DNA from: Flavobacteriales bacterium
GTDB lineage: Bacteria; Bacteroidota; Bacteroidia; Flavobacteriales_D; Crocinitomicaceae
Assembly (NCBI GenBank): GCA_018883325.1
Contig: VEQH01000003.1
Location: 59,018 to 123,017 of the forward strand
Reading direction: 5' to 3'
DNA length: 64,000 nt
Shown here: positions 1-8,023 of the stretch, piece by piece
How the letters are laid out: every line of letters starts with the position of its first letter
Position numbering within the stretch: position 1 is the stretch's first letter
Notes under the pieces: model-generated
Told to the model about the DNA's origin: nothing
What the model saw: the letters and a program-made list of their open reading frames with translations, nothing else
The model's database searches: none
Made by a program: the position numbers and the translations under genes

Positions 1-23
1 ATAAAACTAAATTTAGGGGCAAA

Positions 24-53
24 AAAAAGACCAATCATAAGATTAGTCTTTTT
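24..53 (-). terminator. Intrinsic terminator downstream of lpd
   Basis: The arms AAAAAGAC (24-31) and GTCTTTTT (46-53) pair, with further AATC/GATT pairing around an ATAA loop. Read on the minus strand the hairpin is followed by a T-run, as expected for the end of the lpd transcript. A second small perfect hairpin (AAAGTGA / TCACTTT, about 59-76) lies between it and the lpd stop codon. T-runs are present on both sides, so it could also stop a plus-strand transcript. Confidence 0.6.
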
Positions 54-88
54 AGAGAAAAGTGAAAAATCACTTTCAAATGATAAAA

Positions 89-1492
89 TCAAACGTGTAA
101 AGCTCTATTTTCCGTCGCTGCTAATGCTGCTTCTTTCACACCTTCAGAATAAGTTGGATGTGGGTGACAAATTCTCGCCATATCCTCAGCTGAAGCGCGG
201 TATTCCATTGCTGTAACTGCTTCCATGATTAAATCTGCTGCACGTGCGGCAATCATGTGAACACCTAAAACTTCGTCTGTCGTTTTATCTGCTAATATTT
301 TAATAAATCCACCCGTGTCCATACTTGCGCGTGCTCTTCCTAATGCTTTGATAGGGAAATTTCCGACTTTGTATTCAACACCTGCGGCTTTTAATTCTTC
401 TTCTGTTTTTCCAACTGCAGCAACCTCAGGCCAAGTGTAAACAACACCCGGAATCAAGTTGTAATTCAAATGTGGTTTTTGACCAGCTAATAATTCTGCT
501 ACATAAACACCTTCTTCTTCCGCTTTGTGTGCTAACATTGCTCCGCGAACAACGTCACCAATTGCGTAAATATTTGGAACAGCAGTTTGCAAATGATCGT
601 TCACTTCAACTTGTCCGCGATTGTTAGCTGTCAAACCTGCATTTTCAAGACCTAAACCATCTGTGTAAGCTTTTCTTCCAACAGCAACTAAACAGTAGTC
701 TGCCTCAAAAGTTACTTCTTCACCTTTTTTGTTCAATGCCGTTAAAACAACTGATTTTCCTTTGTTTTCAACCTTTTGAACACGGTGTTCCATTTGGAAT
801 TTAAAGCCTTCTTTTTTCAAGATTTTAGTGAATTCTTTTCCAATTGATGCATCCATCGTAGGAAGAATTGTTGGTGCAAACTCAACCACTTCGATTTCTG
901 TACCCAAACGACCATAAACAGAACCAAGTTCTAAACCAATAACTCCTGCTCCGATAACAATCATTTTCTTTGGAATCTCTTGTAAATTCAAAGCTTCTGT
1001 AGAAGTAATGATACGTTTTTTATCTGGCTCCATTCCAGGGAAAAAATTTGGTTTTGATCCCGTTGCAATGATGATATTTTTTCCTGTAATGTTGTTTGTA
1101 GTTCCGTCTGCGGCAGTAACTTTTACTGTGTTTTTGTCAACAAAAGAACCAACTCCAGTGTGGACATCAATTTTATTTTTGTCCATCAAGAATTTTACTC
1201 CTGCACAAGTTTGACTTACTACATCATTTTTGCGCTGAATCATTTGCTTGATGTTCGCTTTCAATCCTTTAATTTCGATTCCATGCTCGCCAAAATTGTG
1301 TGTTGCATTGTGAAAATGCTCCGAAGAATCTAATAAAGCTTTAGAAGGAATACAACCCACATTTAAGCAAGTTCCGCCTAAAGTGTTGTATTTCTCAATT
1401 ATAGCTGTTTTCATTCCCAATTGGGCACAGCGAATAGCAGCCACATATCCTCCAGGGCCAGAACCAATGATAATTACGTCGTATGAACTCAT
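89..1492 (-). CDS. lpd: Dihydrolipoyl dehydrogenase (E3)
   Basis: This is the FAD-dependent E3 subunit that reoxidises dihydrolipoamide with NAD+ in the 2-oxo acid dehydrogenase and glycine cleavage complexes, in the cytoplasm. The 467-residue product has the N-terminal FAD motif GSGPGG (10-15), the redox-active disulfide in TCLNVGC (Cys42 and Cys47), a central NAD-binding GAGVIG motif, a second FAD motif ending in YAIGD, and the C-terminal HPHPTYSE carrying the His-Glu catalytic pair. Length fits the family. I chose the ATG at 1492 (MSSYDVIIIG) over an upstream start at 1531 because a TAACTTTG promoter box lies between them at 1510-1517 and the extra 13 residues do not look like family sequence. 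No E1 or E2 genes are nearby, so the complex it serves cannot be told from context. Confidence 0.97.
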   Translation of the reverse strand: MSSYDVIIIGSGPGGYVAAIRCAQLGMKTAIIEKYNTLGGTCLNVGCIPSKALLDSSEHFHNATHNFGEHGIEIKGLKANIKQMIQRKNDVVSQTCAGVKFLMDKNKIDVHTGVGSFVDKNTVKVTAADGTTNNITGKNIIIATGSKPNFFPGMEPDKKRIITSTEALNLQEIPKKMIVIGAGVIGLELGSVYGRLGTEIEVVEFAPTILPTMDASIGKEFTKILKKEGFKFQMEHRVQKVENKGKSVVLTALNKKGEEVTFEADYCLVAVGRKAYTDGLGLENAGLTANNRGQVEVNDHLQTAVPNIYAIGDVVRGAMLAHKAEEEGVYVAELLAGQKPHLNYNLIPGVVYTWPEVAAVGKTEEELKAAGVEYKVGNFPIKALGRARASMDTGGFIKILADKTTDEVLGVHMIAARAADLIMEAVTAMEYRASAEDMARICHPHPTYSEGVKEAALAATENRALHV

Positions 1493-1509
1493 TTGAATCG
1501 AATTTTGGG

Positions 1510-1517
1510 CAAAGTTA
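1510..1517 (-). promoter_or_regulatory. Bacteroidota -7 box for lpd
   Basis: TAACTTTG on the minus strand matches the Bacteroidota -7 consensus TAnnTTTG and lies 17 bases before the chosen lpd ATG. It also argues against the longer start at 1531. Confidence 0.6.
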
Positions 1518-1581
1518 AAACATCTAAGCAAATGAACTTCGATTCCCGACGAAAAGTTGAAAGGGAGCTGTTATAATTTAT

Positions 1582-2535
1582 TTAAGGAACTGAAATTTCA
1601 ATCGAAACAGGTAAATGATCGCTGTAGCCACCAAGGTATTTTGTTCCTGCATAGGTTCTAAAAGGCACGATTTGACCTTTATACTCTTCCAATAAATAAG
1701 GAAACGAATGAATTTTTCCTGAATTTGGAACTGCTTTCATTTTGCCCGTCGTTTTCAAACCTTCGGAAACAAAAATGTGATCCATAATTTCCCACTGACC
1801 TTTGTAGTTGTAAGTTCCACCAAATTTACCTGATTCCTTAACAATCATTGGGCTTAAACTTTTTGCAATCAATTGAGGCGCTTTGTCTTGTGGATAATCA
1901 TTCAAGTCACCCATCAAAATGATTTTTGCATTTTTATCTGTTGTCAAAACAGAATCAATAAAAGATTTTGCACTTTCTGCTGCTTTAATGCGTTTCGCTT
2001 CACTTTCTTCCGCACCACTTCTTCGGCTTGGCCAATGATTTACCAAAACAAAAACGGATTCTTTTTTCACTTTATATTTCGCCCAAACGATATCTCTTGT
2101 GCTTGCAGATGTATCTCCCGGCAACACAAAACGAATAAATCCTGATTGTTGTAATTTTAGTTTGCAACTATCATAAATCATTGCTACATCTATTCCACGA
2201 GCGTCTTTGCTGTCGTAATGAACAAGTCCATAATTTTTAAATGCTTTTTGATTTTTTATAATGTCGCGAACCACATTTGCGTTTTCAATTTCAACAAATC
2301 CAGCGATGATTGGGTTTCCAACTTCTGTCAAAACTTGACGTATGTGACTTAATTTTTCTTCGTATCGTTTCGATATCCATTGTGCTTTTGCAGTTGGTAG
2401 AAACTCAGCGTCGTCATTAACCCCATCAATTGTGTCGAATAAATTTTCAACATTGTAAAAGGCTACAGTTCTTGTTTTTTGAGCAAAATTTGTCGTAACA
2501 AAAACCATCAAAACGGAAAATAGTAAGAAACGCAT
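1582..2535 (-). CDS. Secreted endonuclease/exonuclease/phosphatase-fold protein
   Basis: This is a predicted metal-dependent phosphoesterase of the EEP (DNase I-like) superfamily; whether the substrate is nucleic acid or another phosphodiester cannot be told. From the ATG at 2535 the protein begins with a hydrophobic signal peptide (MRFLLFSVLM... ending near NFAQ), so it acts outside the cytoplasm. EEP motifs are visible in order: FYNVENLFD with the metal-binding Glu30, MGDLNDYP carrying the Asp/Asn pair, and a C-terminal GYSDHLPV with the catalytic Asp-His. At 317 residues it has one catalytic domain and no sorting domain. A start at 2553 is possible, but it lies inside the TACATTTG promoter box, so 2535 is preferred. 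It is transcribed away from the ABC-F gene. Confidence 0.88.
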   Translation of the reverse strand: MRFLLFSVLMVFVTTNFAQKTRTVAFYNVENLFDTIDGVNDDAEFLPTAKAQWISKRYEEKLSHIRQVLTEVGNPIIAGFVEIENANVVRDIIKNQKAFKNYGLVHYDSKDARGIDVAMIYDSCKLKLQQSGFIRFVLPGDTSASTRDIVWAKYKVKKESVFVLVNHWPSRRSGAEESEAKRIKAAESAKSFIDSVLTTDKNAKIILMGDLNDYPQDKAPQLIAKSLSPMIVKESGKFGGTYNYKGQWEIMDHIFVSEGLKTTGKMKAVPNSGKIHSFPYLLEEYKGQIVPFRTYAGTKYLGGYSDHLPVSIEISVP

Positions 2536-2550
2536 AAATAAAAATTTGTG

Positions 2551-2558
2551 CAAATGTA
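2551..2558 (-). promoter_or_regulatory. Bacteroidota -7 box for the EEP gene
   Basis: TACATTTG on the minus strand matches TAnnTTTG and lies 15 bases before the ATG at 2535. It overlaps the alternative start at 2553, which it therefore disfavours. Confidence 0.55.
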
Positions 2559-2681
2559 CTAAACTAAGTGAATGACTTGATAAGGAACTTTACAACGTAA
2601 ATTGATAGGATTCGGATATTAACCAAGGATTTTTATTCTAACAATACAGTAATAAAAATAAAATCACATTTCCATAAAAGG

Positions 2682-2689
2682 TATCTTTG
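2682..2689 (+). promoter_or_regulatory. Bacteroidota -7 box for the ABC-F gene
   Basis: TATCTTTG matches TAnnTTTG and lies 20 bases upstream of the ABC-F ATG, in the divergent gap shared with the EEP gene. Confidence 0.6.
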
Positions 2690-2709
2690 CGGCTTCAAAT
2701 AAAAAAAAT

Positions 2710-4344
2710 ATGATTTCTGTAGATGCGTTAGCAGTTGAGTTTAGTGGTTCAGTACTTTTTAGTGATGTTTCTTTTGTAATTAATGAAACAGACAAAATTG
2801 CACTTATGGGTAAAAATGGTGCAGGAAAATCTACAATGCTTAAAATTCTTGCAGGAATCAATAAACCAACACGCGGAAATATTTCTGCTCCGAAAGATGC
2901 TGTAATTGCTTATCTACCTCAGCATTTGTTGATGGAAGATAATTGTACTGTTTTCGAAGAAACGTCAAAAGCATTTCAGTCTATTTTTGCGATGCGCGAC
3001 GAAATAGAAGCAATAAACCACGAGTTGACTGTTCGAACAGATTACGATTCAGATGATTATATGAAATTGATTGAACGCGTTTCAGAAATCAGTGAGAAAT
3101 ATTATTCCATCGAAGAAATCAATTACGACGGTGAAGTTGAAAAAACCTTGAAAGGTTTAGGTTTTGAAAGAGAGGATTTCACGCGTTCGACTTCTGAATT
3201 CAGTGGAGGTTGGCGCATGCGAATCGAATTGGCAAAAATTCTACTTCAAAAACCTGATTTGATTTTATTGGATGAGCCAACAAATCACTTAGACATCGAA
3301 TCGATTCAATGGTTGGAAGAATTTTTAGTGAACAGCGCCAAAGCTGTTGTTGTGATTTCTCACGATAGAGCTTTCGTTGATAATATTACCAATCGCACTA
3401 TTGAAGTGACAATGGGAAGAATTTACGACTACAAAGCTAAATATTCACATTACCTTGAACTTCGAAAAGAACGCCGTGCGCAACAGCAAAAACAATACGA
3501 AGAACAACAAAAATTCATTGCTGAAACTACTGAATTTATTGAGCGCTTCAAAGGAACTTATTCGAAAACAAATCAAGTGCAATCGCGCGTTCGAATGTTG
3601 GAAAAACTAGATATTATTGAAGTGGACGAGGTTGATTCTTCAGCTTTGAGATTGCGCTTCCCTCCTACGCCACGCTCTGGAAGTTACCCTGTTACGGTTA
3701 CAGAATTAAGCAAGCGATACGGCGATCACGTTGTTTTTGAAAAAGCTTCAATGACCATTCAACGTGGCGAAAAAGTAGCTTTCGTAGGGAAAAACGGTGA
3801 AGGGAAATCAACGATGATTAAAGCAATTATGAAAGAAATTGATTTTGAAGGCTTGTGTGAAGTTGGTCATAATGTTCAGATTGGCTATTTCGCTCAAAAT
3901 CAAGCGTCGTTATTGGATGAAGAAATGAGTGTTTACGACACCGTTGACAACATTGCAGAAGGCGATATCCGCACAAAAATCCGAGATATTTTAGGTGCAT
4001 TTATGTTTGGCGGAGAAGCAGGAACGAAAAAAGTGAAAGTGCTTTCTGGAGGAGAAAAAACACGTTTGGCAATGATTAAATTGTTATTGGAACCCGTAAA
4101 CCTTTTAATTCTCGATGAGCCAACAAATCACTTAGATATGCGCACCAAAGACATCATTAAAGAAGCCTTGAAAGAATTTGACGGAACTTTAATTCTCGTT
4201 TCCCACGACCGTGATTTCTTGGATGGTTTGGTGACCAAAGTCTTTGAATTTGGAAACAAACGCGTGAAAGAACATTTCGAGGATATCAAAGGATTTTTGG
4301 CGCTGAAAAAAATGGAAAACTTGAGGGAAATTGAAAAAAAGTGA
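2710..4344 (+). CDS. ABC-F family ATPase (ribosome-associated)
   Basis: This is a cytoplasmic twin-ATPase protein of the ABC-F family, whose members bind the ribosomal E site to relieve stalled translation or, in some lineages, protect from antibiotics. The 544-residue product has two nucleotide-binding domains and no membrane segments. The first has Walker A GKNGAGKST (34-42), signature SEFSGG and Walker B LILLDEPTNHLD; the second has Walker A GKNGEGKS (360-367), signature VLSGGEKTRL and LLILDEPTNHLD. Between them lies the charged, Gln/Glu-rich linker (ERRAQQQKQYEEQQ region) typical of ABC-F proteins. It is a standalone gene with its own promoter box. I cannot assign it firmly to the EttA, Uup or YbiT subgroup, and nothing shows a resistance role. 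Confidence 0.93.
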   Translation: MISVDALAVEFSGSVLFSDVSFVINETDKIALMGKNGAGKSTMLKILAGINKPTRGNISAPKDAVIAYLPQHLLMEDNCTVFEETSKAFQSIFAMRDEIEAINHELTVRTDYDSDDYMKLIERVSEISEKYYSIEEINYDGEVEKTLKGLGFEREDFTRSTSEFSGGWRMRIELAKILLQKPDLILLDEPTNHLDIESIQWLEEFLVNSAKAVVVISHDRAFVDNITNRTIEVTMGRIYDYKAKYSHYLELRKERRAQQQKQYEEQQKFIAETTEFIERFKGTYSKTNQVQSRVRMLEKLDIIEVDEVDSSALRLRFPPTPRSGSYPVTVTELSKRYGDHVVFEKASMTIQRGEKVAFVGKNGEGKSTMIKAIMKEIDFEGLCEVGHNVQIGYFAQNQASLLDEEMSVYDTVDNIAEGDIRTKIRDILGAFMFGGEAGTKKVKVLSGGEKTRLAMIKLLLEPVNLLILDEPTNHLDMRTKDIIKEALKEFDGTLILVSHDRDFLDGLVTKVFEFGNKRVKEHFEDIKGFLALKKMENLREIEKK

Positions 4345-4440
4345 AAAATTGAAAGAGAAAAGTGAAGAACTGAAAGTTAAAAGTTGAGAACTAAAAGTTA
4401 AAAACTGAAAGTTAAAAGCGAACTAAACATTAATCGATAA
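4345..4440. repeat. Degenerate AACTGAAAGTTAAAAG intergenic repeats
   Basis: The gap between the ABC-F stop and the DUF2798 gene is a string of near-identical units of the form GAACT(g/a)AAAGTTAAAAGT, repeated about four to five times with small changes. The same unit recurs at about 4749-4785. Such short purine-rich tandem repeats between genes may form by slippage; no function is visible. Confidence 0.55.
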
Positions 4441-4441
4441 A

Positions 4442-4663
4442 ATGCCAAAACTACCAACCCGAAACGAATTGAAATTTGCTTGCTTGATGAGTTTGGTTAC
4501 CACATTTTTCGTATCGTTTGTTATAGTAGCTGTGAATTTAGGTTTTACCGAAAAATTCATATTAGTTTGGATGCGTTCTTGGCTCATTGCTTTTGTTCTT
4601 GTTGGACTTTCCATTCTGTTCATCGCACCGATTATTCGGGATTTTCTTTTTAAAAAAGGATAA
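4442..4663 (+). CDS. Small DUF2798-like membrane protein
   Basis: This 73-residue protein has a short polar start (MPKLPTRNE), then two hydrophobic helices (about 12-35 and 42-65) joined by a loop, and a basic end (FLFKKG). The pattern, including a conserved Trp-Arg-Ser-Trp-Leu segment before helix two and the closing IAPIIRDF, resembles the DUF2798 family of two-helix inner-membrane proteins. Their function is unknown. It is framed on both sides by repeat-rich intergenic DNA and has no partner gene. I recognise the family by pattern only. Confidence 0.65.
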   Translation: MPKLPTRNELKFACLMSLVTTFFVSFVIVAVNLGFTEKFILVWMRSWLIAFVLVGLSILFIAPIIRDFLFKKG

Positions 4664-5133
4664 ATTAGTATTTCACAAAAAGTTCAAAATTCATTTAGAA
4701 AAACTTTTGAACAAAAAGAATATCTATGAATTCTTAGATTTATTGGGAAAGTTAAAAGTTAAGAACTAAAAGTGAAGAGTTAAACTGAAAATGTAAAATC
4801 CTAATTAAAAATTAAACATTCAAAATTCTAAATTGTACTACCCTAAATAGAGTTGACCGTTTTGGTTATTATTTAATTTTAGTATTTCAAATTCCAATTG
4901 GACAATTATAATTGAGATAGATTTTAAATTTATATTCTACACAAAAATCCTTTCAACGAATTAAGATTTATTCAAATTTTCTTCGAGATTAAACCCACAT
5001 TCAAACATCAAAAATTAAAAACCAAAAATCCTAATTAAAAATTCTAAAAATTCAAAATCCTAGCTTCAATTACTTCTAAGCTCAGAATTAAATTCAATTT
5101 GTAACTTTACAAGCGCAACAAGTTTTAAGTTTT
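4664..5133. other. Repeat-rich 470-base intergenic region
   Basis: There is no convincing gene here. It holds an 8-base hairpin GTTCAAAA (4682-4689) / TTTTGAAC (4705-4712) that may end the DUF2798 transcript, more AACTAAAAGTTAAAAG-type units (about 4749-4785), and an 18-base direct repeat AAATCCTAATTAAAAATT at 4796-4813 and 5026-5043 with similar AT-rich sequence around each copy. A weak -7-like TAACTTTA at about 5102 could serve the next gene. Confidence 0.5.
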
Positions 5134-5844
5134 ATGAAAAAAGCAATTCTCACCATCACTATTCTAATCGCTAGTTTAAATGCTAGTTTAGCACAAATTT
5201 CATTTGAAATTCAAGGAAAAGGATCTTACAATTCAACTTGGATTGTAAACAAAAATATTTCAGATCAAGGTGATGAACAAGATTATGATTTAGCTTGGGC
5301 GTATAATTACGGCGCAGGATTCAATTTATACCTTGGAAGAATTGGTGTTGGAATCGAAGGATTATTTGGAAGTCACAAAGCTGCTTACGCTGGTACAATT
5401 GGCAGCACAATTCAACTTAATTATTCTTCGCTTGTCGATTTAAAAACGTCTCATATTCCCCTGTTATTAAAAATTAAAGGCAAAAAAGCGGGATATTTCG
5501 AAGCTGGCGTTCAAATGAATAGTATATCAAAAGCAACTTACACAATTTCTGGAGACATCGTTTATCCTAATAATCCAAGCGATGTGATGAGTCGTTACTC
5601 AAAAACTTATTTATCAGCCGTGATGGGAGCTGGTGCCAACATTAGACCTTTCAAAAAATTTCCGCTTGGAATCTTAATTGGAGCTCGCTTACAATATGGT
5701 TTTGACGACGTAAAAGGAGTTGATGCTTTGGGTAATGATTTGAATAATTCACTTATCTATTCAGAAAAGCAAGCAAGCAACGTAATTTCCGGTGGAATGT
5801 TTGTTGGTTTAACTTACACACTTGCTAGAAATAACGAACGTTGA
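5134..5844 (+). CDS. Outer-membrane beta-barrel protein, function unknown
   Basis: This 236-residue protein has a clear signal peptide (MKKAILTITILIASLNASLAQ, cleavage after about residue 21). The mature part has alternating, Gly- and aromatic-rich strands (for example YNYGAGFNLYLGRIGVGIEG and ILIGARLQYGF) and ends in a strand-like GGMFVGLTYTLARNN, the style of the small eight-stranded PorT/OmpW-like barrels common in Bacteroidota. It is not clearly PorT. There is no neighbouring operon partner. The likely place is the outer membrane, with a structural or porin-like role unproven. Confidence 0.7.
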   Translation: MKKAILTITILIASLNASLAQISFEIQGKGSYNSTWIVNKNISDQGDEQDYDLAWAYNYGAGFNLYLGRIGVGIEGLFGSHKAAYAGTIGSTIQLNYSSLVDLKTSHIPLLLKIKGKKAGYFEAGVQMNSISKATYTISGDIVYPNNPSDVMSRYSKTYLSAVMGAGANIRPFKKFPLGILIGARLQYGFDDVKGVDALGNDLNNSLIYSEKQASNVISGGMFVGLTYTLARNNER

Positions 5845-5922
5845 TTGAAAAATTGACTTGTTGAAATCGATTTTCGCGCGCTCAACAAAGCAGCTATTCA
5901 TTCAAACTCGGAGTTAAAATTG

Positions 5923-5930
5923 TATTTTTG
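5923..5930 (+). promoter_or_regulatory. Bacteroidota -7 box close to a start codon
   Basis: TATTTTTG fits TAnnTTTG and ends only 5 bases before the ATG at 5936, which would place the transcription start at or next to the start codon (a leaderless or nearly leaderless mRNA). Confidence 0.5.
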
Positions 5931-5935
5931 TCTGA

Positions 5936-7267
5936 ATGCAATTTCTAAATGTCTTATTGCCCTTAATTTATCTCGCCTTTTTTTTATGGCTGATTGGGAA
6001 ATTAAACTATTTCAAAACTGCTGGTTTTAGCGCACTTTCTTTACAATTCGCCTTTTTAATCAAAGCTTTTTGCGGATTGGTCATTTACCTGATTTACACG
6101 TATTATTATCCCGTAAGATTAGAAGCAGATACCTTTAAATACTTTGACGATAGTCGGTTTTTATACAATGCACTTTGGGAACATCCAATGGATTTTTTTA
6201 AAATGCTTTTCGGTATAAATTGTGAAAATGAGTATTTCTTAAAACACTATTACTCAGACATGTACAATTGGTATCGCTCGTACGACAATGGTTTACTCAA
6301 TGATAATCGCCTTGTTATACGATTGAATGCAGTTCTACGTTTGTTTTCGTTTGGTAACTACCACGTTCACAGCCTCTTTTTTAATTTCCTAACCTTCATT
6401 GGTTCTTATTCGCTCGCACGCTTATTCCTCGTTTTTTCGGGAAGTAAATGGAAAACGTATTTAGTCGTGTTTTTAATTCCATCATTCGTATTTTGGAGTG
6501 CAGGAATTTTGAAAGAATCAATTTTAATCTTTGCTTTAGGTTCATTTACTTGGAATGTTTATAAAATCATTAGCGGCATCCACAATCGCTTGAGTTATTT
6601 GTGGATTCTATTTTTAATTCCGATACTTTTTGTGATGAAGTTCTACGTTTTTGTAGCTTTAATTCCTGCGATTCTTGCTTGGTGGATTTCTCGAAAAACA
6701 AAAAAAACGATAATCATTCACTTGTTTACTATCCTAGCTTGTTTACTTGCTGCATTGGGCATTGGAAGCATTTTCCCATCTTATAATTTCTTGGTTATAA
6801 TGGCCGCCAAACAAGGCGATTTCATCAATTTGGCTAACTTCTTAAAAGTCAATAGTTCAATTTATATGGATTATCTTGAACCAAATTTATGGTCATTCAT
6901 CAAAGCAAGTCCCAAAGCATTCATCAATACACTCACGCGTCCGTGGCCCACCGAATTGAAAGGAATTTTATTTTATCCTCCACTTTTTGAAAATTTATTT
7001 ATCATTTTCATTTTATTCATCGGTTGGTTTTATCGCAAAAAAGTGAATGCGCAACAATGGAAATTTATCGTTTTTTGCCTCACTTTCTCTATCTTATTAT
7101 TTGTAATCATTGGTCTAACGACTCCAATTATTGGTGCAATTGTTCGCTACAAAATTCCAGCGATTCCTTTCTTAATTTTTGTCGCTTTGTTGTTTTTAGA
7201 CGATTCAAAACTCCCTAAAAAATTACGTTCAAATAAATTTATTTTATGGCTTCATTCGTATTTATAA
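5936..7267 (+). CDS. Polytopic membrane protein, possibly glycosyltransferase-like
   Basis: This 443-residue inner-membrane protein has roughly ten hydrophobic helices. After a first helix (residues 1-20) and a second near 35-58, a large hydrophilic loop (about 60-140) carries a YPVRLEADTFKYFDDS segment with acidic residues, as in membrane-embedded glycosyltransferase-like proteins; the rest is dense with helices. I do not recognise a named family and no catalytic motif is certain. Its last 22 bases overlap the start of the short-chain dehydrogenase gene, so the two are probably cotranscribed and translationally coupled. A polymer ligase or polymerase is an alternative. Confidence 0.7.
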   Translation: MQFLNVLLPLIYLAFFLWLIGKLNYFKTAGFSALSLQFAFLIKAFCGLVIYLIYTYYYPVRLEADTFKYFDDSRFLYNALWEHPMDFFKMLFGINCENEYFLKHYYSDMYNWYRSYDNGLLNDNRLVIRLNAVLRLFSFGNYHVHSLFFNFLTFIGSYSLARLFLVFSGSKWKTYLVVFLIPSFVFWSAGILKESILIFALGSFTWNVYKIISGIHNRLSYLWILFLIPILFVMKFYVFVALIPAILAWWISRKTKKTIIIHLFTILACLLAALGIGSIFPSYNFLVIMAAKQGDFINLANFLKVNSSIYMDYLEPNLWSFIKASPKAFINTLTRPWPTELKGILFYPPLFENLFIIFILFIGWFYRKKVNAQQWKFIVFCLTFSILLFVIIGLTTPIIGAIVRYKIPAIPFLIFVALLFLDDSKLPKKLRSNKFILWLHSYL

Positions 7268-8004
7268 CTGGTGCAACCTCAGGTTTTGGTGAGGCAACTG
7301 CTCGAATTTTTGCAAAAAATGGATATTCCTTGGTTTTAATGGCTAGAAGGCAAGATCGATTGGAAAAACTGAAGGAAGAGTTAAGTTCAGAATCAATTCA
7401 GGTTGAGTTACTTTGTACCGATGTTCGCGATGAACTTGCTGTAAATAAAGCTGTGGATTCCCTTTCGGAGCAAGTAAAAAACAACATTCGAATTCTAGTT
7501 AACAATGCTGGTTTAGCTGTTGGGAGAGGTCCGATTGACGGCGGGCTCACCGATGATTGGAACAGAATGATTGATACCAATATTAAAGGTTTATTGTATG
7601 TTTCAAAAGCTGTAATTCCATTCTTGAAAATAAATGGTAATAGCCAAATTATCAACATTGCAAGCATTGCTGGAAAAGAAGTTTATGCAGGAGGAAATGT
7701 CTATTGTGCTACAAAACATGCAGTTGATGCACTTTCACAAGCGATGCGCATCGATTTAGTTGAATATGGAATCAAAGTTACAAACATTGCTCCGGGTGCA
7801 GCGACAACCGAATTTTCAATTGTTCGTTTTAAAGGCGACAACAAAGTAGCAGAATCTGTTTATGAGGGATATGACCCTTTATTAGCTGAAGATATTGCGG
7901 AAACAATTTGGTTCGTTGCAACAAGACCAGCACATGTAACAATCAATGACTTAACGATAATGCCTACAGCGCAAGCAGCAGCAACTGTACTTTGGAAAAA
8001 ATAA
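7246..8004 (+). CDS. Short-chain dehydrogenase/reductase (SDR), YdfG-like
   Basis: This is an NAD(P)-dependent oxidoreductase with a Rossmann fold, in the cytoplasm. The 252-residue product has the cofactor motif TGATSGFG (8-15), an Arg-Arg pair after strand two (MARRQDR) that favours NADPH, the NNAG motif, a catalytic Ser in INIASIAG, and the catalytic YCATK (Tyr153, Lys157). It most resembles the YdfG group (3-hydroxy acid or serine/malonic semialdehyde dehydrogenases), but the substrate is not certain. The ATG lies 22 bases inside the preceding membrane-protein gene, and the next gene begins 19 bases downstream, giving a possible three-gene transcript. Confidence 0.9.
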   Translation: MASFVFITGATSGFGEATARIFAKNGYSLVLMARRQDRLEKLKEELSSESIQVELLCTDVRDELAVNKAVDSLSEQVKNNIRILVNNAGLAVGRGPIDGGLTDDWNRMIDTNIKGLLYVSKAVIPFLKINGNSQIINIASIAGKEVYAGGNVYCATKHAVDALSQAMRIDLVEYGIKVTNIAPGAATTEFSIVRFKGDNKVAESVYEGYDPLLAEDIAETIWFVATRPAHVTINDLTIMPTAQAAATVLWKK

Positions 8005-8023
8005 TTCACTTTATCGCTCCATT

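Noticed and set aside
1008..1214. Open frame on the plus strand inside lpd, and similar frames inside the S9 peptidase, M1 peptidase and acs genes
   Set aside because: They are antisense shadows of strong conserved genes and have no promoter, leader or family signal of their own.
4587..4769. 60-codon plus-strand frame running out of the DUF2798 gene
   Set aside because: It overlaps the real gene in another frame and ends in low-complexity Lys/Leu-rich repeats.
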